Assembly: GCA_913063325.1 (NCBI GenBank)
Contig: CAJXYE010000013.1
Span: 1-64,000 of the forward strand
Direction of reading: 5' to 3'
DNA from: an uncultured Colwellia sp.
Lineage (GTDB): Bacteria > Pseudomonadota > Gammaproteobacteria > Enterobacterales > Alteromonadaceae
DNA: 64,000 bases
Positions 17,827 to 25,580 of this stretch are shown here, piece after piece. A model generated the notes under the pieces. The model was not told the DNA's origin. It did no database searches and worked only from the letters and a program-made list of their open reading frames with translations. Position numbers and translations under genes: made by a program. How positions within the stretch are numbered: position 1 is the stretch's first letter; the number at the start of each line of letters is the position of its first letter.

Positions 17827-17985
17827 ATACCAATTCCGGTGAGTTTGTGATCTTGTTGTACGGAGTAAAAATATTTCAGGACAAGGCGCTTGATTGAGTA
17901 ATAGCCGGCTATTGGGATTGAAAGCAACGCAGTCATGAAGAATTTTAGCCAGTACAAGTGAGTAGTAATTTAACGGAATTGGTAT
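17827..17985. repeat. 159-bp palindromic intergenic repeat element (MITE-like)
   Basis: The element is bounded by perfect 12-bp terminal inverted repeats, ATACCAATTCCG at 17827-17838 and CGGAATTGGTAT at 17974-17985. Its exact centre is a perfect 14-bp palindrome, AATAGCCGGCTATT, at 17900-17913. It contains no gene. Size and symmetry suggest a non-autonomous mobile or REP-like element. It fills most of the gap between tetR and the GNAT gene; the rest of that gap (17723-17826 and 17986-18038) holds only the tetR upstream dyad. Confidence 0.7.
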
Positions 17986-18038
17986 AACAAGGTTAGAGCG
18001 ATGAGATAAGCTGACATAGTGATTTTTCGATCAATAAA

Positions 18039-18089
18039 AAAGCACTGATATCAGCATTTGCTTGGTATGAATGTCGATATCAGTGCTTT
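18039..18089 (-). terminator. Rho-independent terminator for the GNAT operon
   Basis: A 14-bp perfect stem, AAAGCACTGATATC / GATATCAGTGCTTT, followed on the minus strand by a run of T (plus-strand A-run at 18035-18041), 38 bases beyond the GNAT stop. Confidence 0.8.
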
Positions 18090-18126
18090 GGTGTAGGATG
18101 TGAGCTATTTGCACATTCTGGATTTA

Positions 18127-18585
18127 TTAGCTAATAACCTTAGACATAAAAGTACTGTAGGGATCTTTTTGGTAATCGGAAAAGGGCTGACATTGTTTAA
18201 ACCCCAGCTGTTGATAAAGTTTTTGCGCTGGTAGAAAAGCAGCCATAGTACCCGTTTCAAGGCATAGCTTGTGGTAACCGCGAGCATTTGCTTCGACAAG
18301 TATATGTTCCATAAGTAATTTGGCCACACCTTGACGTAAAAAATTACCGGAAGTACGCATCGACTTAATTTCACCGTGACTATTATCTAACGCTTTTAAG
18401 GCTCCACATCCGGCGAGTTCATCATTATGCCAAACACTCCAAAAGGTGATGTTTTCTTGCGCTAATGATGATAAATCAAGGGCATGCACACTTTCTGGTG
18501 GCGAGTGTATTAACATATCTTGATGATGTTCTTCTAACAATGCTATGACCGCAGGATGTGTTAGTGAGCCGATACGAATTTCCAT
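18127..18585 (-). CDS. GNAT family N-acetyltransferase
   Basis: A 152-residue acetyltransferase. The acetyl-CoA pyrophosphate loop (motif A) is LRQGVAKLLMEHIL, preceded by the strand GEIKSMRTS and followed by the motif-B region LCLETGT and LYQQLGF. The substrate is unknown; similar small GNAT proteins modify small amines or polyamines. Its start codon overlaps the stop of the DUF2750 gene by one base (TAATG), so translation of the two is probably coupled. A strong terminator follows at 18039-18089. Confidence 0.85.
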   Translation of the reverse strand: MEIRIGSLTHPAVIALLEEHHQDMLIHSPPESVHALDLSSLAQENITFWSVWHNDELAGCGALKALDNSHGEIKSMRTSGNFLRQGVAKLLMEHILVEANARGYHKLCLETGTMAAFLPAQKLYQQLGFKQCQPFSDYQKDPYSTFMSKVIS

Positions 18586-18977
18586 TATTTACGAGCCTGT
18601 TTTTTAGTTTCTTTAAGTAACGCTTCTTCAAATTCTTCAGGAAATAAGACTAAACCTTGATTATCTTGGTTGGGAAAAGTTACCAAAGCTAATTCATCAT
18701 CAAACAAGCCGGTACTCCAGTGACTGTACCATTTGCTTAATGAGATAACCTCAGCCTTACAGTGCTGCCATTCATCGGTTGCCCAGCGTTGTGCAAATTC
18801 TTCGTTAGGCCATACGGGAACGCAATCTTCATCTTCAGTATTTAGCATGACACAGCCATGCTCATCAGCTAATATCCAAATTTCTTTGTTGCTAACAACT
18901 TGTTGAAGTAAGTAGCTTAAGCGTTTTTCTTCATCGTATTTTTCTATGGTATTAAGTTGCTCTGTTGGTATCGGCAT
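18585..18977 (-). CDS. DUF2750 family protein
   Basis: A 130-residue soluble protein matching the DUF2750 pattern: KRLSYLLQQVVSNKEIWILAD, then VPVWPNEEFAQRWA and a C-terminal GLVLFPEEFEEAL segment. The family's function is unknown. It is the first gene of a two-gene minus-strand operon with the overlapping GNAT gene, separated from the AttH-like gene at 19030-20226 by convergent-free spacing of 52 bases on the same strand. Confidence 0.8.
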   Translation of the reverse strand: MPIPTEQLNTIEKYDEEKRLSYLLQQVVSNKEIWILADEHGCVMLNTEDEDCVPVWPNEEFAQRWATDEWQHCKAEVISLSKWYSHWSTGLFDDELALVTFPNQDNQGLVLFPEEFEEALLKETKKQARK

Positions 18978-19029
18978 GGGCAGGTTGACTGTTTAAGATA
19001 ATAGTTAACTATTTTATCCCGAGTTAAGC

Positions 19030-20226
19030 TTACTTGTCACTATAACCTGTCATTTCAACAAAACCTTCGCCCTGATGGCTACCACTAAAACGCACCATGC
19101 CTTCAAAGTATTCAATACCAAAGCGCATTATTTGCTGCTCATTGATTACTTCTACCTTGAGATTGATGTCTTCTTTAGAAATAGCCAATGAAAAGCTTTG
19201 AGGGTAGGGTGAATCACTGGTGGTATTATTGTGGTGGCTGATAAGATTGATATCGCTTGAAGCAATGCTACGAATTTCGCCATTGCGCGACATTATGCTG
19301 GCATAAAAGTAATTTTTCTGGTCTGAGCGGACACGAAAAAGCATCAGAGCAGTGTTTTCATTTAGGCGCAGTGAAAACCAATCCCAACCTTGCTGATCTT
19401 GCCCTAACATTTGTGAAGCCCATTCACGATCGAACCAAGCGGTGCCAGTCACTTTATGCCACTTACCTTGCCAATAGACCTTACCCGTAACATCAATAAA
19501 GGGCTGAGAATAATAATGGCTGGCGATATTTAAATTCGGGTGCTTAATGCTAAAACCGTTGTCGCCCTGTAGAAAATACTTTGCTGTGGTGGCAAGTTTC
19601 AACTCTACCTGCCAGTTGCTCTGTTTAGCGACTACCGCCTTTGTTGCATCATGGGGAGCATCATTTGTTACCTCACCTAGCTCTGAAGCATCTATAGCAC
19701 TATTTATTGAGCCAACAGCGGAGCCATAAACTAAGCTTGCCGGCAGTAAGTTTGATGTAGATTGCCATCGCCAGTCATCTATTGTGGCATTAAAAGGCTC
19801 AGTGGTTATGTTGACGTTACCTAGCTCTTCGCGGCCATTTCTATAAGCGGCGCTATGGTTATTTGCATCAGCTAAAGCAGCATGTGCGAAGTACCAATGT
19901 TTATCGCCCACGGCGCGACGAAAAAGGGTCCATTGGCTTGCTAAAGACTGACCATCTTCGGTTGTTAACATCGCGGTTAAATACCACCATTCTTGGCGGT
20001 AAGCTTTTTTCGGGGCATGCGCTTGTGGAAAAATTATCGGCTTATCCAACGAAGCATTAGCAAATTGGCCATCAGCATCAGCAAGCAACTTTAACGACTG
20101 GCGTTTTTTTTCAGCTTCGCCACTACAGCCAGTAACAAGTATGGCTGTGGCTACTAAGATGAATAGCGGTTTTAAGCAATGCTTTAAGTGATATTTTAGG
20201 TGACGTTTCAAGCTAAAAATTATCAT
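19030..20226 (-). CDS. AttH/CrtC-like lipocalin-fold lipoprotein
   Basis: A 398-residue lipoprotein: a basic N-terminus, a hydrophobic segment, and the lipobox LVTGC with the lipidated Cys at about residue 34. The mature part has the AttH/CrtC (PF07143) landmarks QEWWYLTAML, SQWTLFRRA, WYFAHAAL, GTAWFDREWASQ and WDWFSLRLN. The fold is a double lipocalin; CrtC members are carotenoid hydratases, but those next to ABC transporters are thought to handle a hydrophobic ligand. The start overlaps the permease stop by 4 bases (ATGA). The ABC ATPase-permease-AttH order matches the attachment-linked attEFGH-type operons known from Agrobacterium. Ligand unknown. Confidence 0.75.
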   Translation of the reverse strand: MIIFSLKRHLKYHLKHCLKPLFILVATAILVTGCSGEAEKKRQSLKLLADADGQFANASLDKPIIFPQAHAPKKAYRQEWWYLTAMLTTEDGQSLASQWTLFRRAVGDKHWYFAHAALADANNHSAAYRNGREELGNVNITTEPFNATIDDWRWQSTSNLLPASLVYGSAVGSINSAIDASELGEVTNDAPHDATKAVVAKQSNWQVELKLATTAKYFLQGDNGFSIKHPNLNIASHYYSQPFIDVTGKVYWQGKWHKVTGTAWFDREWASQMLGQDQQGWDWFSLRLNENTALMLFRVRSDQKNYFYASIMSRNGEIRSIASSDINLISHHNNTTSDSPYPQSFSLAISKEDINLKVEVINEQQIMRFGIEYFEGMVRFSGSHQGEGFVEMTGYSDK

Positions 20227-22688
20227 GACAAACTGGCTCTCACATTGAGCTTATATAAGGGAATAGCTAATGCCGGTAATAATATGATCAGCCCAGTAAT
20301 ACTAGTGATGGCAAACGGCGCGATATCTAACACCAGCGGCATGGACCAACCAAATGATGCCGGTAATACTTTGGCTACCAAGGCTTTAGCAAGTAAACCC
20401 GCTACCGGCCAACTAAGTAAAAGTACACCAAAAGCTAACAATAGCCACTGCATTAACATATGACTAAAAAGCTCAATACGGCTATAACCTAGACTACTTA
20501 AGGTGTATAAATCTGGTTTGCGTGCCAACTCTAAATTATTGGCTGACAAAAATAGACCAAAACAGGCTATGGTCAGTAAAACAAAAGCGATGGCCTGAGT
20601 AAGTACAAAGGTTTGCTTGAATATTGCTAGCGCCATTATTTTGATTTGTTCGGGCTCAAATATCTGCTGTTCATCAAGACCTAACTGTTCGGCTATTTCT
20701 TGCTTACTCAAGCGATTACTATCATTAAAGTAGACACCAACGCCACGCTCACGCCAAGCTGATAGTGGGATTTTGTTTGCCTTTAACGGAACTTTTACCG
20801 AATAGCCTTGATTGCCATAGTCATAAAAAATAGCAGTTATTATGCAGTTGAATGTCTGCTGGCCTTGTTTGATGGTGAGCTGTTCATCTAAGGCTAATGA
20901 TTGTTTCAAAGAGAGCTGTTCGTTGATATAACAATTGAACTGCTCCGTGATACCTTGCTTGGACGATTGACTTTTAAACAATAAACTTTGCTGTTGTTTT
21001 GCCGACATAAGCGCATGCACGGCTAAGGTACTATCACCATATTTGGCGGTAGTTTCTTTAAAGATAATATATTCATCAATAGTGTCTTGTTGAGCAAGCC
21101 ATGCCTCAACGTGGTCTTTTTGTTGTGGGTTATAACTGATAAATAAGTCTGAGCTGAGCAGCTGATCCAAATAGGCAGTGAAGGATTTTTCAAAACTGTT
21201 GACCATAAGCGCCGCTGAAATACTGGCGGTTAATGCGAGGTAAAATGCTGCTAAGGGTAAATAACGACGACCAACTTGTTGGTTGGCATCTTTAATAACG
21301 AAGTTAAGTCGAAACGAATGGCTAAAATAGCTCATTATTCTAAGTAAGTAGCTCAGTAAATTTGGTAATAAGGCGACACTGGCTATTAGCAGTAAGCCAT
21401 ATTTTATCATTAACTGATGCCATGAATTTTTAGCATAAACCTCAGGCCAAAGTAGAAACACAGTCATTAACGTTATACCTATTGCTGCGCTTACTTTGTA
21501 ATTAAATGATTGTGGTACATCACGGGCTGTTAGAGCGATTTTGGCTGAGCTAATAACCCTAAATTGTTTTAAAAGTGCTAAAAAAACCGCGATACCAGAA
21601 ATAACGAATGCCCAAAAGCTATATAACCAATGCCATTGAAAGTGTCCGGTTTGTCGTAGTTGATAAAGTTGTTCTAGGGTAATTCCTAATACCGGCAGTA
21701 GTATTGATACCAAGACAAAGGAGATTACTATACCTATTATGCTGGCGATCAAGGTCAAAGCTAAGGCTTCACATAACATTACTTTTTGTATGCTGGCTAA
21801 TTCTACGCCAAGTAAGCGAAGCTGTGCCGCTAACTCACCGCGTTTCTGCCATGCTTGATTAGCGGCTTGAAAAGCAATAAATAAACAAACGATAAAACCT
21901 AAAATGGCCAGCGCCAATAAATTTAAATGTAAAGCATTGGCAAAACCTGTCAGTTCTTGAAGTGACCAGGATTCTTGTATTGCTAAATGTTCAGGTAATA
22001 GTTGCGCTAACCGCGCTTTTTCACTCTCGCTAATAGTAGCCACAACTAAATGACTAAAACCTTTGATATCGGGAAAAATCTGCCAAGCAAGGGGTAAATC
22101 AATTAAGGCGACTTTACCCCAATCGTTGATTTGGTTGTAGTGAATGTTAAATGGTTCGCCATCAACTAAGCGAACTTGATTATCGGTATTGTTTGTAGCC
22201 GTAGTTGAGGTTTCAGTAGAAGAGTGAGTTGAGGCTTTAGTTAAACCAAGGGTTTTTGCATAGTCATAACTTAGATTTATCTGTTTAGTCTTGAAACTCT
22301 CTGGCATCGTTAAAGCCAGAGGCAAGATATCCATGGCTCGGAAGGTGATTTTTTCACCCGACGTTAGCGTTTTACGAAAAAAGTGTGTTGGCGCAAGCTG
22401 ATGAAAACCCTGCTTTTTTAACTGGCTAAAGTCACTGATATCAATAGTGCGGCCCTCATTGGCAACAATATAAAAGGCTACCGGAGATTTTAAGCGACTA
22501 TTGGCTGTTTGGTATTGCTGCTCACTGGCGTGATTTAATACCAAAATGCACAATAACGTGCTGGTCGCTATGGCTAAACTTAAAATAAAGCCAAGGTTTA
22601 ATAAAGGCTTGTTTGAATATTCAGCAAGGTGAGCTTTTAATACTAAGAAAAATTCACTAGTACTTACTGTGTTGGCTTTGTTTTGCAT
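20223..22688 (-). CDS. ABC transporter permease, FtsX/MacB type
   Basis: An 821-residue permease with a first membrane helix at about residues 28-50, a large extracytoplasmic domain, then two FtsX-type membrane cores. These are around LLALAILGFIVCLFIAFQAANQ through AFVISGIAVFLALLK (about 260-380), and the C-terminal block (about 685-815, FVLLTIACFGLFLSANNLEL onward). This two-core layout is typical of MacB/LolCE-like mechanotransmission systems acting on lipids, lipoproteins or peptides from the periplasmic side. It is 4 bases downstream of the ATPase gene and overlaps the AttH-like lipoprotein gene, so the three form one operon. Confidence 0.85.
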   Translation of the reverse strand: MQNKANTVSTSEFFLVLKAHLAEYSNKPLLNLGFILSLAIATSTLLCILVLNHASEQQYQTANSRLKSPVAFYIVANEGRTIDISDFSQLKKQGFHQLAPTHFFRKTLTSGEKITFRAMDILPLALTMPESFKTKQINLSYDYAKTLGLTKASTHSSTETSTTATNNTDNQVRLVDGEPFNIHYNQINDWGKVALIDLPLAWQIFPDIKGFSHLVVATISESEKARLAQLLPEHLAIQESWSLQELTGFANALHLNLLALAILGFIVCLFIAFQAANQAWQKRGELAAQLRLLGVELASIQKVMLCEALALTLIASIIGIVISFVLVSILLPVLGITLEQLYQLRQTGHFQWHWLYSFWAFVISGIAVFLALLKQFRVISSAKIALTARDVPQSFNYKVSAAIGITLMTVFLLWPEVYAKNSWHQLMIKYGLLLIASVALLPNLLSYLLRIMSYFSHSFRLNFVIKDANQQVGRRYLPLAAFYLALTASISAALMVNSFEKSFTAYLDQLLSSDLFISYNPQQKDHVEAWLAQQDTIDEYIIFKETTAKYGDSTLAVHALMSAKQQQSLLFKSQSSKQGITEQFNCYINEQLSLKQSLALDEQLTIKQGQQTFNCIITAIFYDYGNQGYSVKVPLKANKIPLSAWRERGVGVYFNDSNRLSKQEIAEQLGLDEQQIFEPEQIKIMALAIFKQTFVLTQAIAFVLLTIACFGLFLSANNLELARKPDLYTLSSLGYSRIELFSHMLMQWLLLAFGVLLLSWPVAGLLAKALVAKVLPASFGWSMPLVLDIAPFAITSITGLIILLPALAIPLYKLNVRASLS

Positions 22689-22692
22689 CAGC

Positions 22693-23358
22693 TTAACCAG
22701 TAACTAAGCTGACAGCAGCATCTAAACGGTAGACCTTATCCATACTAGCAGCCACATCAGCGCTGTGAGTGACCATAAGTAACGCTGTGTTGTTTGACTT
22801 AGCTAATCTGACTAACTGTTGCACTACCTGATTACTATTATTTTCATCTAAATTTCCGGTAGGCTCATCAGCAAGCAATAATTTAGGCTTACTATTTAAC
22901 GCGCGAGCAATCGCCACGCGCTGCATTTCTCCCCCTGATAGGGTGGCCGGATACTTGTGTAATAAATGATTAATGCCCAGCTGCTCCGCTAGTGCTAAAC
23001 CATGTTGAGCATCATAACGACCAGCGAGCTTGGCACTAAACTCAATATTATCTTGCACTGATAAACTTGTCAGTAAGTTAAATTGTTGAAAAATAATACC
23101 TATATGCTTTTTTCGTAACTGGCTAAGTTGCTTATCACTGGCTTGTGTCAATGATATGTCTGCTACTGCAACTTTACCTTGTTGAATTGGTTCTAAACCA
23201 GCTATTAAGTTAAGTAAGGTTGTTTTACCACTACCGCTATCTCCCATTAATGCAACGCATTCACCGGGCGCTACAGATAAGTTTACATTGTCTAATAAAT
23301 GGCGATGATTATCACCATCGATGATCTGATGGTTGAGTGATTGGATAAATAACGACAA
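22693..23358 (-). CDS. ABC transporter ATP-binding protein (LolD/MacB-type)
   Basis: A 221-residue ATPase with Walker A GDSGSGKTTLL (about residues 39-49), Q-loop IFQQFNLL, signature LSGGEMQRVAIARAL, Walker B LLLADEPTGNLDE and the H-loop MVTHSADVA. The DEPTGNLD form is typical of the LolD/MacB/FtsE subfamily, which fits the FtsX-type permease encoded next. It is the first gene of the three-gene att-like operon, and its promoter must lie in the AT-rich segment 23359-23520. Confidence 0.9.
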   Translation of the reverse strand: MSLFIQSLNHQIIDGDNHRHLLDNVNLSVAPGECVALMGDSGSGKTTLLNLIAGLEPIQQGKVAVADISLTQASDKQLSQLRKKHIGIIFQQFNLLTSLSVQDNIEFSAKLAGRYDAQHGLALAEQLGINHLLHKYPATLSGGEMQRVAIARALNSKPKLLLADEPTGNLDENNSNQVVQQLVRLAKSNNTALLMVTHSADVAASMDKVYRLDAAVSLVTG

Positions 23359-23526
23359 AACTATTCCTTTGAGTATTACGGAGTGCAGTAACTATTTACA
23401 TGGTAGAGCACCATATAATGCAATTAGTTTTGAGTAAATAACAAATATTAACGTTATTGTAACAAGTTATCTGTTGCTTGAGTGAAGGGCCTGAATACCG
23501 GCGAAAAGTTTATTTGACTGCTAGTT

Positions 23527-23630
23527 ATACCGGTTACCAATCAAGGTGCAGGTTTCAGAGTGTTTGAGAAACTTCAATTCAAGGTGCAGTGATGAAATAA
23601 TGGTTATTCTCGTATAAATCACAGCAACCA
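23527..23630. repeat. Partial copy of the 310-bp repeat element
   Basis: Starts ATACCGGTTACCAATCAAGG and matches the left arm of the element at 27251-27560 for roughly 100 bases, with scattered differences. The right arm is missing. Same orientation as the full copy, so the two flank the ubiE-ubiJ-ubiB operon as direct repeats. Confidence 0.6.
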
Positions 23631-23660
23631 TGGTTATCGCCTGTTTTATTTCAGGCAAAA

Positions 23661-23686
23661 AAAAACCGATAGCAAAGGCTATCGGT
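23661..23686 (-). terminator. Orphan rho-independent terminator facing the minus strand
   Basis: A 9-bp perfect stem, ACCGATAGC / GCTATCGGT, with a 4-base loop and a run of at least nine T on the minus strand. No annotated minus-strand gene lies upstream (ubiE at 23990 points the other way), which suggests a non-coding transcript ends here. Confidence 0.65.
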
Positions 23687-23864
23687 GAGTTAGCTATGAG
23701 GAAAGCTAGAATATTCAATTATTACAACAAGCGTCCGCATAAGGGAACGAAGAGAAGTATAGAGTAGCTACTCTATATTTGCAATCGTTTTTGTAATTTT
23801 ATTTCATAATCGTTATTTAATTACGTGGCTGTCTCGGCTGTGATATGACTTTTTAGTCTTTAAA
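23665..23864 (-). ncRNA. Candidate small RNA of about 200 nt
   Basis: On the minus strand a promoter-like pair, TTGATC (23899-23894) and TGATAT (23876-23871) with 17-base spacing, precedes a stretch that ends at the orphan terminator 23661-23686. The predicted transcript would contain a 20-bp perfect palindrome at 23758-23777. No ribosome binding site with a convincing reading frame is seen. The region may instead be a repeat element; this is a hypothesis. Confidence 0.25.
23721..23797. repeat. 77-bp palindromic element
   Basis: Ends are inverted (ATTACAA at 23721-23727, TTGTAAT at 23791-23797), and inside is a perfect 20-bp palindrome at 23758-23777 with half-site TATAGAGTAG. It could be a REP/MITE-like element or the core structure of a small RNA. 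Only one copy is in the window. Confidence 0.5.
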
Positions 23865-23989
23865 GGCGAAATATCACACCTTTATTTTAGTTAGATCAAT
23901 AAAAAGCTAGTGGGGTATTTGGTGATTTAGCATGCATACAGTAAACTGTCGGCAATTATAGTTTTAATAATGTTTTAAGTGAAAATACC

Positions 23990-24829
23990 ATGTCATCTAC
24001 AGATCAAAACTCTCAAGCCAATGACTTATCGACCAGCCCACAAGCACCTGTGGATGCTGATACTTCAGTCGATAATTCAGCCGAAAGTAAAGACACCACG
24101 CATTTTGGTTATAAAACCATTGAAAAAGACGATAAAATTTCTATGGTGGCAGGCGTTTTTCACTCGGTGGCTAAACAATATGATGTGATGAATGATTTAA
24201 TGTCATTTGGTATACACAGGTTGTGGAAGCGTTTCACTATTGATGCCAGTGGTGTTCGTCCGGGTAATAAGGTTTTGGATCTTGCTGGCGGAACGGGTGA
24301 TTTAACCGCTAAATTTTCACAGTTAGTTGGCCGTGAAGGTAAAGTTGTTTTAGCTGATATTAATAGCTCAATGTTAAATGTTGGTCGTGATAAATTACGT
24401 GATAAAGGTTTAGTGCAAAATATAGAATATGTGCAAGCCAATGCTGAGTATTTGCCATTTGAAGAGAATACTTTTGATATTGTAACAATCGCTTTTGGTC
24501 TTCGTAATGTCACTGACAAAGATAAAGCCTTACGCTCTATTTATTCAGTTTTAAAACCAGGTGGCCGTTTATTGGTTTTGGAATTTTCAAAACCAGAACA
24601 TGAGCTATTGAATAAAGCTTATGATTTTTATTCGTTCAACATCCTACCTAAAATGGGTGAGTTGGTAGCTAAAGATGGCGAAAGCTACCAATACTTAGCT
24701 GAATCAATTCGTATGCATCCTGATCAAGAAACGTTAAAAGCTATGATGGAAAACGCTGGTTTTGAACAAACCACCTTTAAAAACTTAACGGGTGGGGTCG
24801 TTGCCTTACATAAAGGTTATAAGTTTTAA
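23990..24829 (+). CDS. ubiE: Ubiquinone/menaquinone C-methyltransferase UbiE
   Basis: A 279-residue SAM-dependent methyltransferase that adds the C-methyl group in ubiquinone and menaquinone synthesis. The SAM motif I is [15 protein letters not shown]. Other hallmarks are [53 protein letters not shown] and ESIRMHPDQ, and it ends ALHKGYKF as in Escherichia coli. It is about 28 residues longer than the E. coli protein because of an N-terminal Ser/Asp-rich extension (residues 1-32). The start is the first ATG; the Shine-Dalgarno is weak. ubiJ follows after 2 bases and ubiB soon after. Confidence 0.97.
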   Translation: MSSTDQNSQANDLSTSPQAPVDADTSVDNSAESKDTTHFGYKTIEKDDKISMVAGVFHSVAKQYDVMNDLMSFGIHRLWKRFTIDASGVRPGNKVLDLAGGTGDLTAKFSQLVGREGKVVLADINSSMLNVGRDKLRDKGLVQNIEYVQANAEYLPFEENTFDIVTIAFGLRNVTDKDKALRSIYSVLKPGGRLLVLEFSKPEHELLNKAYDFYSFNILPKMGELVAKDGESYQYLAESIRMHPDQETLKAMMENAGFEQTTFKNLTGGVVALHKGYKF

Positions 24830-24831
24830 TC

Positions 24832-25527
24832 ATGCAAACTTCTAATAACCAGGCATTAACTCAACTAAATACTCAAGCGAGTACACAAGTTAGTGACAGC
24901 CTATTATTACCTCAAGTCGCCACGGCCACAATTGAATTAATTATTAATAAAGCCTTGGCTTTAAATAACAATAAGTTGGTCTCTTTTAGTGCGATAAACC
25001 AAAAAACATTAACGCTAAAATTGGCAGAGCTGTCATTTCCGTTATCTTTTACTGTTAATAGTACTGCTAGCGCAACAGGTATCATTGTTAGAACTCATGT
25101 TGAGTCTAGTGATTGCACTATAAATACCAGTATTAAAACACTTAAAAAATTGAAAGCTAAGCAATCTTTGACGTTATTAATCAAGCAAGATGAATTAGAT
25201 GTTAACGGTGATATCAAATTAGCACAGCAATTTGCTAACATTGCTCAATCACTTGCAATAGACTGGCAATCAGAGTTAGCGAGACACCTTGGTGATGTAC
25301 CTACTCATAAGTTATTACACTTTGGTAATAAAATTACTAAATCAGTATCGGCAGCAGGCAAGAAAATAGAGGCTGATATTGGTGAGTACCTAGTACATGA
25401 AAAACGACTAGTGGTAACCACTAGTCAAATAGCTAGCTTTAATCAGCAAACAAAAGACATCGCAAGCCAGGTTGATAGCTTGTCTGAGCGTATCGATAAA
25501 CTCTTTTCAGATATTGCTGAAAAGTAG
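24832..25527 (+). CDS. ubiJ: Ubiquinone biosynthesis accessory factor UbiJ (SCP2 domain)
   Basis: A 231-residue protein between ubiE and ubiB, the invariant position of ubiJ in gammaproteobacteria. It carries an SCP2-like lipid-binding region (about residues 30-130) and a C-terminal helical segment with ...LARHLGDVPTHKLLHFGNKI, then GEYLVHEKRLVVTTSQIASF and a coiled coil (QVDSLSERIDKLFSDI). UbiJ with UbiK organises the soluble ubiquinone-synthesis complex and holds the lipid intermediates. It starts 2 bases after the ubiE stop. An N-terminal Asn/Gln/Thr-rich stretch makes it slightly longer than the E. coli form (about 200). Confidence 0.92.
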   Translation: MQTSNNQALTQLNTQASTQVSDSLLLPQVATATIELIINKALALNNNKLVSFSAINQKTLTLKLAELSFPLSFTVNSTASATGIIVRTHVESSDCTINTSIKTLKKLKAKQSLTLLIKQDELDVNGDIKLAQQFANIAQSLAIDWQSELARHLGDVPTHKLLHFGNKITKSVSAAGKKIEADIGEYLVHEKRLVVTTSQIASFNQQTKDIASQVDSLSERIDKLFSDIAEK

Positions 25528-25580
25528 CTAAATCATAGTTAACAATTCGATTCATCAATGCATAGGAAATTATAATCACC

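Larger units (their letters stand above)
23359..23989. other. 631-bp divergent intergenic region with repeats and a possible small RNA
   Basis: From left to right it holds: about 160 bp of AT-rich DNA upstream of the ABC ATPase; a partial copy (23527-~23630) of the repeat found in full at 27251-27560; a minus-strand terminator (23661-23686); a 77-bp palindromic stretch (23721-23797); a further stem TGTGATAT/ATATCACA (23839-23846 with 23871-23878); then the ubiE leader. No protein gene is supported. Confidence 0.6.

Noticed and set aside
23521-23718. 65-codon minus-strand frame in the att/ubiE interval
   Set aside because: Runs through a terminator hairpin and a repeat arm; not a gene.
24160-24519. 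119-codon minus-strand frame inside ubiE
   Set aside because: Antisense shadow of ubiE.
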